A stretch of DNA of 46,088 bases from Rodentibacter trehalosifermentans (GCF_002000545.1 NZ_MLHL01000002.1:1-46088); one strand, 5' to 3'; shown: positions 32,237 to 41,984, counted from the first letter of the stretch. The notes: generated by a model not told the origin, from the letters alone. Program-made: numbers and translations.

Positions 32237-34468
32237 ATGGTTGCTGTTCGTGGATCACATTTGTTAAACCCGAAAGATTTTGTGATTGAACAATGGTGTG
32301 CTGCGTTAAAACTGACAGAGCAAACGGAAAAACGTCTGATTGCGGCGTGGTACTATGCCCGCAATTTGATGGAAGCTCACCCTGATGAAATGAAAAATGC
32401 CACATTGACACACCAATCCGGTGTAGAAATGGTAGAGATTTTGCATGAGCTGAATATGGATGCCGAAAGCCTGATTACAGCAATGCTTTTCCCCATTGTG
32501 GCAAACTGGCTGGTGGATTGGGAAGTTTTGAAGGAAGATTTTGGCACAGAAATCACCAAATTACTGCGGGGAGTGGAAGAGATGGATAATATCCGTCAAC
32601 TTAACGCAAGCCATTCTGCCAATGCCTTACAAGTAGATAATGTGCGCCGTATGCTCCTTGCCATGGTCGATGATTTCCGCTGTGTGATTATTAAACTTGC
32701 CGAACGCATTACCTTTCTGAGAGATGCTGAAAATCGCTGTTCCGAAGAAGAAAAAGTGCTCGCCGCCAAGGAATGTGCCAATATTTACGCCCCGTTGGCA
32801 AACCGTTTAGGCATTGGTCAATTAAAATGGGAACTGGAAGATTATTGTTTCCGTTATTTACACCCTGAGCAATATCGCACCATTGCTAAATTACTCCAAG
32901 AACGCCGCCTCGATCGTGAACAATATATCGCTGATTTTGTGCAAGAGTTAAGCGGTTATTTGCGTGAAAATATAGAACGGGTTGAGGTGTATGGCCGACC
33001 AAAACACATTTACAGCATTTGGCGTAAAATGCAGAAAAAACATTTGGAATTTAGTGGGCTCTATGATGTGAGGGCGGTGAGAATTATTGTTCAAAAATTA
33101 CAGGATTGCTATACCGCATTAGGTATTGTGCATACCCATTTCAAACATTTACCCAAAGAATTTGACGATTATGTCGCTAACCCAAAACCAAACGGCTATC
33201 AATCCATTCACACTGTGGTGTTGGGAAAAGGCGGCAAGCCTATTGAAGTGCAAATTCGCACTCAGCAAATGCACGATGATGCAGAACTCGGGGTGGCAGC
33301 CCATTGGAAATATAAAGAAGGTACCACCGGTAGTTTATCCGCCTATGAAGAAAAAATCGCTTGGTTGCGTAAATTATTAGCTTGGCAAGATGATATTACC
33401 GATTCCGGTGAGGTGATGGCGGAATTGCGTAGCCAAGTGTTTGATGACAGGGTCTATGTGTTTACCCCAAAAGGTGAGGTGGTCGATTTACCTGCAGGTT
33501 CAACACCGCTTGATTTTGCTTATGCCATTCACAGTGAAATCGGTCATCGTTGCATTGGGGCAAAAGTAGGCGGACGTATTGTGCCTTTCACTTATCAGCT
33601 GCAAATGGGTGATCAAATCGACATCATCACCCAGAAAAACCCGAACCCAAGTCGGGATTGGCTCAACCCAAATTTAGGTTTTACCCACACCGCAAAATCC
33701 CGCTCAAAAATTCAAGCTTGGTTTAAAAAACAAGATCGTGATAAAAATGTGCCGGCAGGAAAGGAATTGCTGGATAACGAACTTGCCCGTCTAAATCTGA
33801 ATATCAAGCAAGTCGAGCCTTATGCCCTGCCTCGTTATAATCTCAAAAGCCTCGAGGATCTCTATGCGGGAATTGGCAGTGGTGATATTCGTTTAAATCA
33901 TTTGGTAAACTTTTTACAAAGTAAACTGATTAAAGTAAGTGCCGAGCAGGCGGACCAAGAAATTCTTCGTCATGTAGCCAATAAAAGTGCGGTCAATTCT
34001 CAGCAAAAAAATGCAGAAAAAAACGGCAGTGTGATTGTAGAAGGCGTGGGCAATTTAATGCATCATATTGCCCGTTGCTGCCAGCCTATTCCCGGTGATG
34101 CCATTGTGGGATACATCACAATGGGACGAGGCATTTCTATTCATCGTAGTGATTGTGAACAATTTTTAGAATTGCAAGCTGCCCATCCGGAACGGGTGGT
34201 GGAATCCCTTTGGGGAGAAAACTACGCCCGAGGCTTCCATATTAATATTCGTATTATCGCCAGTGACAGAAACGGATTATTGCGAGATATCACTACTGTT
34301 CTGGCAAATGAAAAAATCAGCGTGTTAGGGGTAGCGAGCCGGGCGGATACCAAAAAACAACTAGCAACCATTGATATGGAAATTGAACTTCACAATGTAG
34401 AAAGTTTAAGCAAGATCTTAGCAAGACTTGCCAAATTAGATGATGTGATTGAAGCAAAACGTTTATAG
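32237..34468 (+). CDS. relA: GTP pyrophosphokinase RelA
   Basis: A 743-residue RelA. The N-terminal HD domain has lost its hydrolase residues (AMLFPIVANWLVDWE in place of the HD motif), which marks a synthetase-only enzyme. The synthetase domain (about 235-350, YGRPKHIYSIWRKM and VANPKPNGYQSIHTVV), TGS domain (about 405-465) and C-terminal ACT domain follow. On uncharged tRNA at the ribosome it makes (p)ppGpp. The ATG at 32237 is preceded by AAGGGGGG and gives the usual start MVAVRGSH; an upstream in-frame extension of 14 codons is unlikely. Confidence 0.96.
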   Translation: MVAVRGSHLLNPKDFVIEQWCAALKLTEQTEKRLIAAWYYARNLMEAHPDEMKNATLTHQSGVEMVEILHELNMDAESLITAMLFPIVANWLVDWEVLKEDFGTEITKLLRGVEEMDNIRQLNASHSANALQVDNVRRMLLAMVDDFRCVIIKLAERITFLRDAENRCSEEEKVLAAKECANIYAPLANRLGIGQLKWELEDYCFRYLHPEQYRTIAKLLQERRLDREQYIADFVQELSGYLRENIERVEVYGRPKHIYSIWRKMQKKHLEFSGLYDVRAVRIIVQKLQDCYTALGIVHTHFKHLPKEFDDYVANPKPNGYQSIHTVVLGKGGKPIEVQIRTQQMHDDAELGVAAHWKYKEGTTGSLSAYEEKIAWLRKLLAWQDDITDSGEVMAELRSQVFDDRVYVFTPKGEVVDLPAGSTPLDFAYAIHSEIGHRCIGAKVGGRIVPFTYQLQMGDQIDIITQKNPNPSRDWLNPNLGFTHTAKSRSKIQAWFKKQDRDKNVPAGKELLDNELARLNLNIKQVEPYALPRYNLKSLEDLYAGIGSGDIRLNHLVNFLQSKLIKVSAEQADQEILRHVANKSAVNSQQKNAEKNGSVIVEGVGNLMHHIARCCQPIPGDAIVGYITMGRGISIHRSDCEQFLELQAAHPERVVESLWGENYARGFHINIRIIASDRNGLLRDITTVLANEKISVLGVASRADTKKQLATIDMEIELHNVESLSKILARLAKLDDVIEAKRL

Positions 34469-34476
34469 GTAAATTT

Positions 34477-34833
34477 ATGTACAAAACAACGGGATTAACC
34501 CATTTAATCAATTCAACAAAATACTCCCTCCAAGGTTTGAAAAGCGCCTTTAAAAATGAAACAGCTTTTCGCCATGAGTGTTTTCTTGCGGCTATTTTAA
34601 TTCCGCTCGCTTTCTTCCTTGGGGAAACGAAACTTGAAATCGCCTTAATGATTTCATCGGTTTTACTGGTCATGGCAGTGGAATTATTAAACAGTGCTGT
34701 TGAAGCGGTGGTGGATCGCATCGGCACCGAACGCCACGAGCTCTCAGGCAGAGCCAAAGATCAAGGTTCCGCCGCTGTATTTATCGCACTTTGCATTGTT
34801 GGCGTAGTATGGGGAAGTATTCTCTTCTTCTAA
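34477..34833 (+). CDS. dgkA: diacylglycerol kinase
   Basis: A 118-residue integral membrane kinase of the DgkA family. E69 and E76 in VELLNSAVEAVVDR are the metal-binding catalytic glutamates, at the same positions as in E. coli, and three membrane helices are visible. It turns diacylglycerol into phosphatidic acid, recycling lipid from membrane-derived sugar transfer. It starts eight bases after relA, so it is likely cotranscribed, and ends at a strong terminator. Confidence 0.95.
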   Translation: MYKTTGLTHLINSTKYSLQGLKSAFKNETAFRHECFLAAILIPLAFFLGETKLEIALMISSVLLVMAVELLNSAVEAVVDRIGTERHELSGRAKDQGSAAVFIALCIVGVVWGSILFF

Positions 34834-34859
34834 AGTGCGGTCAATTTTTAAAAAGATTT

Positions 34860-34889
34860 CGGCTTATGTGTTGGCATAAGCCGTTTTTT
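34860..34889 (+). terminator. terminator after dgkA
   Basis: CGGCTTATG TGTTGG CATAAGCCG is a 9-bp stem followed by six T. An exact uptake signal lies just upstream, separate from the stem. Confidence 0.9.
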
Positions 34890-34901
34890 ATTGTGCCAAT
34901 G

Positions 34902-35660
34902 CTAGACAGTGATTAATTCAACATTGAGCTCTTTAATGGCGTGTTGTACCGATTCAACCAGATTTTTGTCACAAATAATGCAATCAAACCTTGTCAAAGG
35001 GCAAATATGGAAGGTTGCCACTTTGCCATATTTTGAGGAGTCCGAGACTAAAATTCTTTGATTGCTGGCATCAAGCAAGGCTTTTTTTACCGGTAATTTG
35101 TTTTCGTCAGGGGTGGTTAAGCCTTTCAATGTCCACGATGAAGTAGAAACAAAGGCAATATCAATAGAAAGCTGTCGGAGGAATTGACCGGCAAGTTCGC
35201 CAACGGAAGAATGATTCAATTTATTCACGCTCCCACCGATATGAATCAATTCGCATTGCCCATTCGTCATAAGAAAATGAGCAATAGAAAAATCGTTTGT
35301 CACCACTAAGAGATCATTACGCTCAATTAAACGGTAAGCAATTTCTAATGTGGTAGTGCCGGCATCAAGATAAATGGTGGTATTGGTTGGAATTTGTTGT
35401 GTGGCAAATTTGCCAATTTGTTCTTTTTGAGCACGAAAGAGAAGAGATTTATCTTGGTGAGTTGGCTCAAAAGATAAATGCTCTTGCATTTTTACTCCAC
35501 CCGATATGGAAACCACTTTTCCCATTTCTTCTAATTTTTGAATATCCCGGCGAATAGTCATATGGGAAACATTCAGCGATTCGGCAAGTTGTATAATGCT
35601 TACCATACCTTTTTGACTGATTAAATTGAGTAATAATTTTTGGCGTTCTGCAGGAATCAT
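34902..35660 (-). CDS. DeoR-family repressor of the tetronate operon
   Basis: A 252-residue DeoR-type regulator. The N-terminal helix-turn-helix (RQKLLLNLISQKGMVSIIQLAESLNVSHMTIRRDIQKLEEMG, residues 5-46) is followed by the sugar-phosphate-sensing domain, with LDAGTTTLEIAYRL near 90 and ILVSDSSKYGK near 197. ATG at 35660 has GAGGGG seven to eight bases away; a longer frame of nine codons is less likely. It is divergent from ltnD and is the natural local regulator of the operon, as in the similar H. influenzae region. Its inducer is unknown, presumably a phosphorylated intermediate. Confidence 0.9.
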   Translation of the reverse strand: MIPAERQKLLLNLISQKGMVSIIQLAESLNVSHMTIRRDIQKLEEMGKVVSISGGVKMQEHLSFEPTHQDKSLLFRAQKEQIGKFATQQIPTNTTIYLDAGTTTLEIAYRLIERNDLLVVTNDFSIAHFLMTNGQCELIHIGGSVNKLNHSSVGELAGQFLRQLSIDIAFVSTSSWTLKGLTTPDENKLPVKKALLDASNQRILVSDSSKYGKVATFHICPLTRFDCIICDKNLVESVQHAIKELNVELITV

Positions 35661-35722
35661 AAAAGTCCCCTCTAAAATTTTCTTCATTATATCGTTTTTC
35701 TCTCAACGTTTGTTTTCTTTAT

Positions 35723-35752
35723 TTTTAACAAAAAATAACACAAATGTTAAAA
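35723..35752. promoter_or_regulatory. inverted repeat, candidate DeoR-family operator
   Basis: TTTTAACA and TGTTAAAA are perfect 8-base inverted repeats, 22 bases centre to centre, or about two helical turns. They lie in the gap between the divergent repressor and ltnD, next to the CRP-like site. TAACA occurs again between them. Confidence 0.55.
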
Positions 35753-35754
35753 CC

Positions 35755-35770
35755 TGTGATCTTGTTCACG
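35755..35770 (+). promoter_or_regulatory. CRP-like binding site upstream of ltnD
   Basis: TGTGATCTTGTTCACG matches the CRP consensus TGTGA-N6-TCACA at nine of ten positions. It is centred about 72 bases before the ltnD start. Catabolite control would fit a sugar-acid operon. Confidence 0.7.
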
Positions 35771-35834
35771 TTTTTTTATTTTTAGCTGTGGCAGAATGCT
35801 CCACATAGATCAATTAACCTTACCTAGGAGAAAA

Positions 35835-36743
35835 ATGATGACAAACAAATCTTATTCAGTTACCGTAATCGGTTTAGGTGCAATGGGTATGGGGGCTGCG
35901 CAATCTTGCGTGAAAGCCGGCTTAACCACTTACGGTGTCGATCTTAATACGACATCACTTGAAAAATTAAAGGAAGCAGGCGCTTATGCCGTTAGTCAAA
36001 GCTCGGTCGATTTTGCCGATAAATTAGATGCTGTTGTATTACTTGTCGTGAATGCGGCACAAGTCAATGCAGTGTTATTTGGTGAAAATGGGTTAGCGGA
36101 AAAACTTAATAAAGGTACCGCCGTGATGGTTTCTTCAACCATATCTGCGCAGGATGCGAAAGAAATTTCACAAAAATTAACAAGTTTAGGATTGGTTATG
36201 TTAGATGCGCCTGTTTCCGGTGGTGCAGCAAAAGCCGCCGCAGGAGAAATGACCGTCATGGCATCTGGTTCAAAACAGGCGTTTGATAAATTACAGCCTG
36301 TACTCGATGCTGTGGCTGGTAAGGTGTACAACATCGGCGAAGAAATTGGTTTAGGGGCAACGGTGAAAATTATCCATCAATTACTCGCCGGCGTACACAT
36401 TGCCGCTGGGGCAGAAGCGATGGCGCTCGCCGCTAAAGCAGGTATTCCTCTTGATTTAATGTATGACGTGGTCACCAATGCGGCAGGGAATTCATGGATG
36501 TTTGAAAACCGAATGAAACACGTTGTGGAAGGGGATTATTCACCGCTTTCCATGGTAGATATCTTTGTGAAAGATTTAGGATTAGTGAACGATACGGCAA
36601 AATCCTTACGTTTCCCGCTTCACCTTGCCAGCACCGCTTATTCGATGTTCACAGAAGCCAGCAATGCAGGTTATGGAAAAGAAGATGACAGTGCAGTGAT
36701 TAAAATTTTTAGTGGTATTGAATTACCGAAAAAAGGAGTGTAA
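35835..36743 (+). CDS. ltnD: L-threonate dehydrogenase
   Basis: A 302-residue beta-hydroxyacid dehydrogenase. The NAD site GLGAMGMGAA starts at residue 13; DAPVSGGAAKAAAGEMTVMASG (near 118) and the catalytic-lysine segment GATVKIIHQLLAG (near 172) are typical. LtnD oxidises L-threonate at C2 to 2-oxo-tetronate. The gene order with OtnK, OtnC, OtnI and DenD identifies the tetronate branch. AGGAG stands four bases before this ATG and seven before a second ATG at 35838; either may be used. It is the first gene of the operon, behind the CRP-like site. Confidence 0.93.
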   Translation: MMTNKSYSVTVIGLGAMGMGAAQSCVKAGLTTYGVDLNTTSLEKLKEAGAYAVSQSSVDFADKLDAVVLLVVNAAQVNAVLFGENGLAEKLNKGTAVMVSSTISAQDAKEISQKLTSLGLVMLDAPVSGGAAKAAAGEMTVMASGSKQAFDKLQPVLDAVAGKVYNIGEEIGLGATVKIIHQLLAGVHIAAGAEAMALAAKAGIPLDLMYDVVTNAAGNSWMFENRMKHVVEGDYSPLSMVDIFVKDLGLVNDTAKSLRFPLHLASTAYSMFTEASNAGYGKEDDSAVIKIFSGIELPKKGV

Positions 36744-36745
36744 CG

Positions 36746-37990
36746 ATGCTAGGTATTATTGCAGATGATTTTACCGGTGCAAGTGATATCGCCAGTTTCC
36801 TTGTTGAAAATGGCTTGAATACGGTGCAAATGAATGGCGTACCCAATACCACATTAACAGAAAAAGTGGATGCCATTGTCATCAGTTTAAAATCTCGTTC
36901 AAATCCGGTGGAGGAAGCGATCGAACAATCATTACAGGCGCTTGATTGGCTACAAAAGAGCGGTTGTTCTCAGTTCTATTTTAAATATTGTTCGACATTT
37001 GACAGTACTGAAAAAGGTAATATCGGTCCGGTAACGGATGCCTTATTAGAGGCACTTAATGATGATTTTACGGTCATTACACCGGCATTACCGATTAATG
37101 GAAGAACGATTTTTAACGGTTATTTATTCGTCGGCAATGTGCTACTGAACGAATCCGGTATGCGTAATCACCCGATTACGCCGATGAAAGATGCCAATCT
37201 TATGCGTTTAATGGATGCGCAAGCCAAAGGAAAAACAGGCTTGGTGAGCTATGCTGATGTGATTCAAGGCGCCGAGCATGTGAAATCTTGTTTTGCCCAA
37301 TTAAAGCAAACGGGATTCCGTTATGCGGTGGTGGATGCGGCAGATAATAGCCAGCTTGCGGTACTTGCGGAAGCGGTGAGTGATTTGAAATTAGTGACCG
37401 GCGGTTCCGGACTCGGTGCTTATATGGCGGCGAGATTAAGTGGCGGTAAAAAAGCGGAAGAGGCGTTTGTACCGAAAAAAGCACGCAGTATCATTCTTTC
37501 CGGTTCTTGTTCCGAGATGACGAATAAACAAGTGAATGTTTATAAAGAAAAAGCCACCACGATTTATTTAGAGGTGGAAAAAGCGATAGCGGATGCCAAT
37601 TATGCCGACATCTTATTTGAACAAATTTTACCACATATTGATGAACCGCTTGCGCCAATGGTTTATGCCACAGTGCCACCCGATGAATTAAAACGGATTC
37701 AGGCACAATTTGGTGCGGAGCAGGCAAGCCAAGCTATTGAGCAAACTTTTGCGAAATTGGCACAACGATTAAAAGAAAAAGCCAATGTGGAAAACTTTAT
37801 CACCGCAGGCGGTGAAACGTCCAGCATTGTCGTGCAAAAACTCGGATTTAGCGGTTTTCAAATCGGTAAACAAATTGCACCGGGTGTGCCTTGGTTAAAA
37901 GCCTTGGGAGAATCGACCGCACTTGCTTTGAAATCCGGTAATTTCGGGAAAGAAACCTTTTTTATTGATGCGCAGGGAATGATGTTATGA
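36746..37990 (+). CDS. otnK: 3-oxo-tetronate kinase (DUF1537 family)
   Basis: A 414-residue four-carbon acid sugar kinase. The family motif IADDFTGASDIASFL (D7, D8) lies at the N-terminus; the nucleotide-binding half has ILSGSCSEMTNKQ near 250 and a glycine-rich AGGETSSIVVQKLG near 353. It phosphorylates 3-oxo-tetronate at O-4. DUF1537 proteins are established kinases in threonate and erythronate catabolism. The start, three bases after ltnD, has AAAGGAG. Its stop overlaps the otnC start (ATGA), so they are coupled. Confidence 0.94.
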   Translation: MLGIIADDFTGASDIASFLVENGLNTVQMNGVPNTTLTEKVDAIVISLKSRSNPVEEAIEQSLQALDWLQKSGCSQFYFKYCSTFDSTEKGNIGPVTDALLEALNDDFTVITPALPINGRTIFNGYLFVGNVLLNESGMRNHPITPMKDANLMRLMDAQAKGKTGLVSYADVIQGAEHVKSCFAQLKQTGFRYAVVDAADNSQLAVLAEAVSDLKLVTGGSGLGAYMAARLSGGKKAEEAFVPKKARSIILSGSCSEMTNKQVNVYKEKATTIYLEVEKAIADANYADILFEQILPHIDEPLAPMVYATVPPDELKRIQAQFGAEQASQAIEQTFAKLAQRLKEKANVENFITAGGETSSIVVQKLGFSGFQIGKQIAPGVPWLKALGESTALALKSGNFGKETFFIDAQGMML

Positions 37991-38619
37991 CTGATTCAGA
38001 ATTAAAAACACTTATGGTGCAACTTGGTCGTTCTTTCTATGAGCGGGGTTATACCGTTGGTGGAGCAGGGAATCTCTCCGTTCGGTTAGATGAAAATCGT
38101 ATTTTAGTGACCCCGACAGGCTCTTCCCTAGGGCGTTTGAAAGCGGAACGACTTTCCGTGCTGGATATGGATGGTCATGTACTTGAAGGTGATAAACCCT
38201 CAAAAGAATCCGTATTTCATTTGGCGATGTACCGTAAAAATCCTGAATGCCGGGCAATTGTACATCTTCATTCTACCTATTTGACGGCACTTTCCTGTTT
38301 GGAAAATCTTGATCCGCAAAATGCCATGAAAGCCTTTACACCTTATTACGTGATGCGGGTCGGAGGCTTGCCGGTCATTCCTTATTATCGTCCCGGCTCC
38401 CCTCGTATTGCCGAAGAGTTAGAAGCCCGGGCATTATCCGGAAAAGCCTTTTTGCTGGCGAATCATGGCGTGGTGGTAACAGGAGAAGATTTGTTAGATG
38501 CCGCTGATAATGCGGAAGAATTGGAGGAAACCGCCAAACTTTTCTTCCTTTTACAAGGAAAACCGATTCGTTATCTCACCGATGACGAAGTGAATGAATT
38601 AAAAAATAGGGGGAAATAG
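37987..38619 (+). CDS. otnC: 3-oxo-tetronate 4-phosphate decarboxylase
   Basis: A 210-residue class II aldolase-family enzyme. The metal ligands H93 and H95 ([12 protein letters not shown]) and H160 ([13 protein letters not shown]) and the glutamate E74 (PSKES) are present, with [10 protein letters not shown] at the N-terminus. In this pathway it decarboxylates 3-oxo-tetronate 4-phosphate to dihydroxyacetone phosphate and CO2. It overlaps otnK by four bases and is followed by otnI after two bases. The family resembles L-fuculose-phosphate aldolase, but the context decides the assignment. Confidence 0.93.
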   Translation: MTDSELKTLMVQLGRSFYERGYTVGGAGNLSVRLDENRILVTPTGSSLGRLKAERLSVLDMDGHVLEGDKPSKESVFHLAMYRKNPECRAIVHLHSTYLTALSCLENLDPQNAMKAFTPYYVMRVGGLPVIPYYRPGSPRIAEELEARALSGKAFLLANHGVVVTGEDLLDAADNAEELEETAKLFFLLQGKPIRYLTDDEVNELKNRGK

Positions 38620-38621
38620 CC

Positions 38622-39398
38622 ATGCCAAAATTTGCTGCGAATTTAACCATGATGTTCAACGAAGTTCCTTTTATTGAACGTTTTGCCGAGGCGGCAAAAG
38701 CGGGCTTTAAGTATGTTGAATTTCTTTGGCCTTATGATTACGACATTGAAACCATCAAGCAAGAACTGGATAAACATGGTTTACAAGTCGTGCTATTTAA
38801 CACACCCGCCGGTGATGTTTCCAAAGGTGAATGGGGTGTTTCAGCGATTCCGGGACGTGAAGCGGAAAGTCATGCGCATATTGATATGGCACTGGATTAT
38901 GCCTTAGGTCTAGGTTGCCCCAATGTGCATATCATGGCGGCGGTTGTCCCTGAAGGTGCGGATAAAGTGGAATATCAGCAAACGTTCATTAACAATATTC
39001 GTTATGCGTCAGAGAAATTTAAACCTCATGGTGTGAATATTTTACTTGAAGCCCTAAGTCCGGAAGTCAAACCGAATTATTTGTTAAAAAGCCAATACGA
39101 CACGCTGGCAATCGTGGAACGGGTTGAACGGGATAATGTCTTCGTTCAGTTGGATTATTACCATGCGCAAAATGTGGACGGTAATTTATCTCGTTTAACG
39201 GATAAATTAAACGGCAAATTCGCCCATGTACAGATGGCTTCCGTACCGGATCGTCATGAGCCGGATGAAGGTGAAATTAACTACGACTATATTTTCAATA
39301 AACTTGATGAAATCGGTTATCAAGGTTTTGTCGGTTGCGAATATAAACCGCGAGGGGAGACATTAAGCGGTTTGGGATGGTTTGAGAAGTATAAATAA
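38622..39398 (+). CDS. otnI: 2-oxo-tetronate isomerase
   Basis: A 258-residue protein of the hydroxypyruvate-isomerase TIM-barrel family. [35 protein letters not shown] at the start, [15 protein letters not shown] near 143, [10 protein letters not shown] near 176 and [16 protein letters not shown] near the end supply the metal and acid-base residues. In this operon the expected reaction is 2-oxo-tetronate to 3-oxo-tetronate, linking LtnD to OtnK. It lies two bases after otnC, with GGGGG as ribosome site. The residue pattern alone cannot exclude hydroxypyruvate isomerase. Confidence 0.92.
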   Translation: MPKFAANLTMMFNEVPFIERFAEAAKAGFKYVEFLWPYDYDIETIKQELDKHGLQVVLFNTPAGDVSKGEWGVSAIPGREAESHAHIDMALDYALGLGCPNVHIMAAVVPEGADKVEYQQTFINNIRYASEKFKPHGVNILLEALSPEVKPNYLLKSQYDTLAIVERVERDNVFVQLDYYHAQNVDGNLSRLTDKLNGKFAHVQMASVPDRHEPDEGEINYDYIFNKLDEIGYQGFVGCEYKPRGETLSGLGWFEKYK

Positions 39399-39500
39399 GT
39401 CATAAAGTGCGGTTGTTTTTTGCCATGTTTTTTAAATATGAAAATAGCCGCTTTTTTATACCCTAAATTTGCCTTTTTAAAGGTTCAAGGAGCGTTTTTT

Positions 39501-40448
39501 ATGAAAATTGTGATTACCGGCGGACAAGGATTTCTCGGTCAACGCCTTGCAAAAACATTACTTAATCAAACAAAAATTGATATTGATGAGCTTACCTTAA
39601 TTGATGTGGTGAAGCCTGTCGCACCGAATAATGATCCACGCGTAAAATGTTTTGAAATGGATCTTCGCCATCCTAAAGGATTGGAAAAGATTATAACGGC
39701 TGAAACGGATGCCATTTTCCATCTTGCAGCGATTGTAAGTAGTCATGCGGAACAAGATCCTGATCTCGGTTATGAAATTAATTTCTTGGCAACCAAGAAC
39801 TTACTTGAAGTTTGTCGCCAAAATAACCCTAAAGTACGTTTCGTTTTTTCCAGTTCACTTGCCGTATTTGGCGGTGAATTACCGGCGGTCATTCAAAATG
39901 ATACCGCCGTTACCCCTCAATCTACCTATGGCACACAAAAAGCAATGAGTGAATTACTCATTAATGACTATACAAGAAAAGGTTTTGTTGATGGTTTTTG
40001 TGTTCGTTTACCGACCATTTGTATTCGCCCGGGCAAACCTAATAAAGCCGCTTCTTCTTTTGTGAGTAGTATTATTCGAGAACCATTACACGGCGAGCAA
40101 GCCATCTGCCCGGTATCGGAAGATTTGCGACTTTGGTTATCCAGCCCGAATACAATTATTGAGAACTTCATTCATACATTAACGTTACCGTCGTTACCAT
40201 TACGTAGTTGGCATGTTATTAATCTTCCTGGCTTTACCGTCAGTGTTAAACAGATGCTTTCCGATTTGGCGAGTATAAAAGGTGATCAGATTTTGGCAAA
40301 TGTCAAATTTGAATTTGATCAAAACATTAACAATATCGTGGCAAGTTGGCCGGCTGAAATTAATTGTTCACAAGCTTTAGAACTGGGATTTTCCGTTGAT
40401 CAGAATTTTAAAGATGTGATTCATCAATTCATCCAATTTGATATGTGA
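39501..40448 (+). CDS. denD: D-erythronate dehydrogenase
   Basis: A 315-residue extended short-chain dehydrogenase. GGQGFLGQRL (residues 7-16) binds NAD, and the active site is Y143-G-T-Q-K147 with S118/S119 before it. DenD oxidises D-erythronate to 3-oxo-tetronate, which enters at the OtnK step without the isomerase. The ATG at 39501 follows AAGGAGCG; an upstream in-frame extension lacks support. The 102-base gap after otnI contains an uptake signal, and no strong terminator is seen, so it stays in the operon. Its presence with ltnD suggests both acids are used. Confidence 0.92.
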   Translation: MKIVITGGQGFLGQRLAKTLLNQTKIDIDELTLIDVVKPVAPNNDPRVKCFEMDLRHPKGLEKIITAETDAIFHLAAIVSSHAEQDPDLGYEINFLATKNLLEVCRQNNPKVRFVFSSSLAVFGGELPAVIQNDTAVTPQSTYGTQKAMSELLINDYTRKGFVDGFCVRLPTICIRPGKPNKAASSFVSSIIREPLHGEQAICPVSEDLRLWLSSPNTIIENFIHTLTLPSLPLRSWHVINLPGFTVSVKQMLSDLASIKGDQILANVKFEFDQNINNIVASWPAEINCSQALELGFSVDQNFKDVIHQFIQFDM

Positions 40449-40471
40449 CCTATTAACGATAAGGAGTACTT

Positions 40472-41938
40472 ATGCTTGGACTACCTACGCCAATTATTGG
40501 CTTAATTATTGCTGTATTCGTTCTTGTTGTTTTGGTGTTAAGAACACGTGTTCACGCTTTTATTGCGATGTTAATTGCCTCATCTATTGCCGGTTTGATC
40601 GGGGGAATGAGCGTTAATGATACCCTTGGTGCGATAACTAAAGGTTTTGGTGGCACATTGGGGGGAATCGGGATTGTTATCGGTCTTGGTGTCATGATGG
40701 GAAGCGTTTTGGAAGTGTCTGGTGCGGCTGAAAAAATGGCATTTAGCTTCATCAAATTCTTAGGTAAAAAGAAAGAAGAATGGGCTCTCGCAATTACCGG
40801 TTATATTGTGAGTATTCCTATTTTTGTGGATTCAGCCTTTGTGATTTTATATCCCGTTGCTAAAGCGTTGGCGAAAAACGGAAAACGTTCATTACTAACC
40901 TTAGGCGTGGCACTTGCCGGTGGTCTAGTTGTGACTCACCATACTGTGCCGCCAACACCGGGTCCATTAGGCGTTGCAGGTCTATTCGGTGTGGATATTG
41001 GTGCAATGTTACTGGTTGGTATGTCATTTGCCGTATTGCCGGTGATTGGTATGGTTTTATATGCGAAATGGTTAGATAAAAAATATCCGACTTTCAACCA
41101 AGAATCTTTTTCTACGGAAGAATTAAAGCAAAAATACGATGATTATATTGAAAAACACGAGAAGAAAAATCTTCCAAGCTTAGGGTTATCGTTACTTCCA
41201 ATTGTACTGCCAATTTTGCTTATTTTTATCAAAGCGATTCTTGATTTAGCGATTAAGAGTAGCCCGGCAATTGCAGAGATGAAAATCTACCATTTCTTTG
41301 CTTTTATTGGTCATCCGATGATTGCATTAGCACTAAGTGTTTTAATTTCTGTTTATACCTTGTTGCCTAAAGTCGATAAAAATACGACCGCACTTCACCT
41401 TGAAGAAGGGGTAAAAACAGCCGGTATTATTTTATTGGTAACCGGTGCCGGTGGGGCATTAGGTGCGGTATTGCGCGATAGTGGCGCAGGCAAACAATTA
41501 GCGGAGCAAATTGCCAGCCTCCCAATTTCGCCTATTTTAATTCCTTTTATCGTCTCTACACTGGTCCGTTTTATTCAGGGCTCCGGCACGGTGGCGATGA
41601 TCACTGCCGCATCAATTTCTGCGCCTATTCTGGCTCAAATTCCGGGTGTCAATATGTTGCTCGCTGCTCAAGCTGCAACAATGGGATCACTTTTCTTTGG
41701 TTACTTTAACGATAGTTTATTCTGGGTGGTCAACCGAATGATGGGAATCAATGATGTGAAGAAACAAATGATCGTTTGGTCCGTCCCTACCACAATTGCA
41801 TGGGCAATTGGGGGAAGTTTGGTGATTATCGCCAATCTAATTTGGGGTAATGACGGTTCTATAACGGATTTGATTTTCCCATTAGGCATCCTCGCGTTAA
41901 TCATGGGGTATGTTCAGATTCAGAGTAAAAAGCTATAA
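40472..41938 (+). CDS. GntP-family permease, probable tetronate uptake
   Basis: A 488-residue GntP-type permease with about twelve to fourteen helices. GLGVMMGSVLEVSGAAEKMA near residue 70, SIPIFVDSAFVILYPVAKAL near 112 and HHTVPPTPGPLGVAGL near 156 are strong family motifs. It differs clearly from the shorter GntP relative at 1.2-2.5 kb. It ends the tetronate operon with a TAAGGAG ribosome site 23 bases after denD, so L-threonate and D-erythronate are the likely substrates; this is context. A terminator follows. Confidence 0.92.
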   Translation: MLGLPTPIIGLIIAVFVLVVLVLRTRVHAFIAMLIASSIAGLIGGMSVNDTLGAITKGFGGTLGGIGIVIGLGVMMGSVLEVSGAAEKMAFSFIKFLGKKKEEWALAITGYIVSIPIFVDSAFVILYPVAKALAKNGKRSLLTLGVALAGGLVVTHHTVPPTPGPLGVAGLFGVDIGAMLLVGMSFAVLPVIGMVLYAKWLDKKYPTFNQESFSTEELKQKYDDYIEKHEKKNLPSLGLSLLPIVLPILLIFIKAILDLAIKSSPAIAEMKIYHFFAFIGHPMIALALSVLISVYTLLPKVDKNTTALHLEEGVKTAGIILLVTGAGGALGAVLRDSGAGKQLAEQIASLPISPILIPFIVSTLVRFIQGSGTVAMITAASISAPILAQIPGVNMLLAAQAATMGSLFFGYFNDSLFWVVNRMMGINDVKKQMIVWSVPTTIAWAIGGSLVIIANLIWGNDGSITDLIFPLGILALIMGYVQIQSKKL

Positions 41939-41949
41939 CCGCTAATCTA

Positions 41950-41984
41950 TTGAGTGGGAGGGGGATTTCCTTCCTCCCACTCAA
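41950..41984 (+). terminator. terminator after the tetronate operon
   Basis: TTGAGTGGGAGG and CCTCCCACTCAA form a perfect 12-bp stem with an 11-base loop. The downstream tract is A/T-rich but not a pure T run. It marks a boundary between the tetronate operon and the hydrolase cluster. Confidence 0.7.

Noticed and set aside
34317-34757. A 146-codon minus-strand frame opposite relA/dgkA
   Set aside because: It is antisense to dgkA and the relA end; its length is explained by the codon pattern of the real genes.
39420-39500. A 27-codon N-terminal extension of denD
   Set aside because: It begins at a TTG without a ribosome site, and the Rossmann motif would lie too far from the N-terminus; ATG at 39501 has a strong site.
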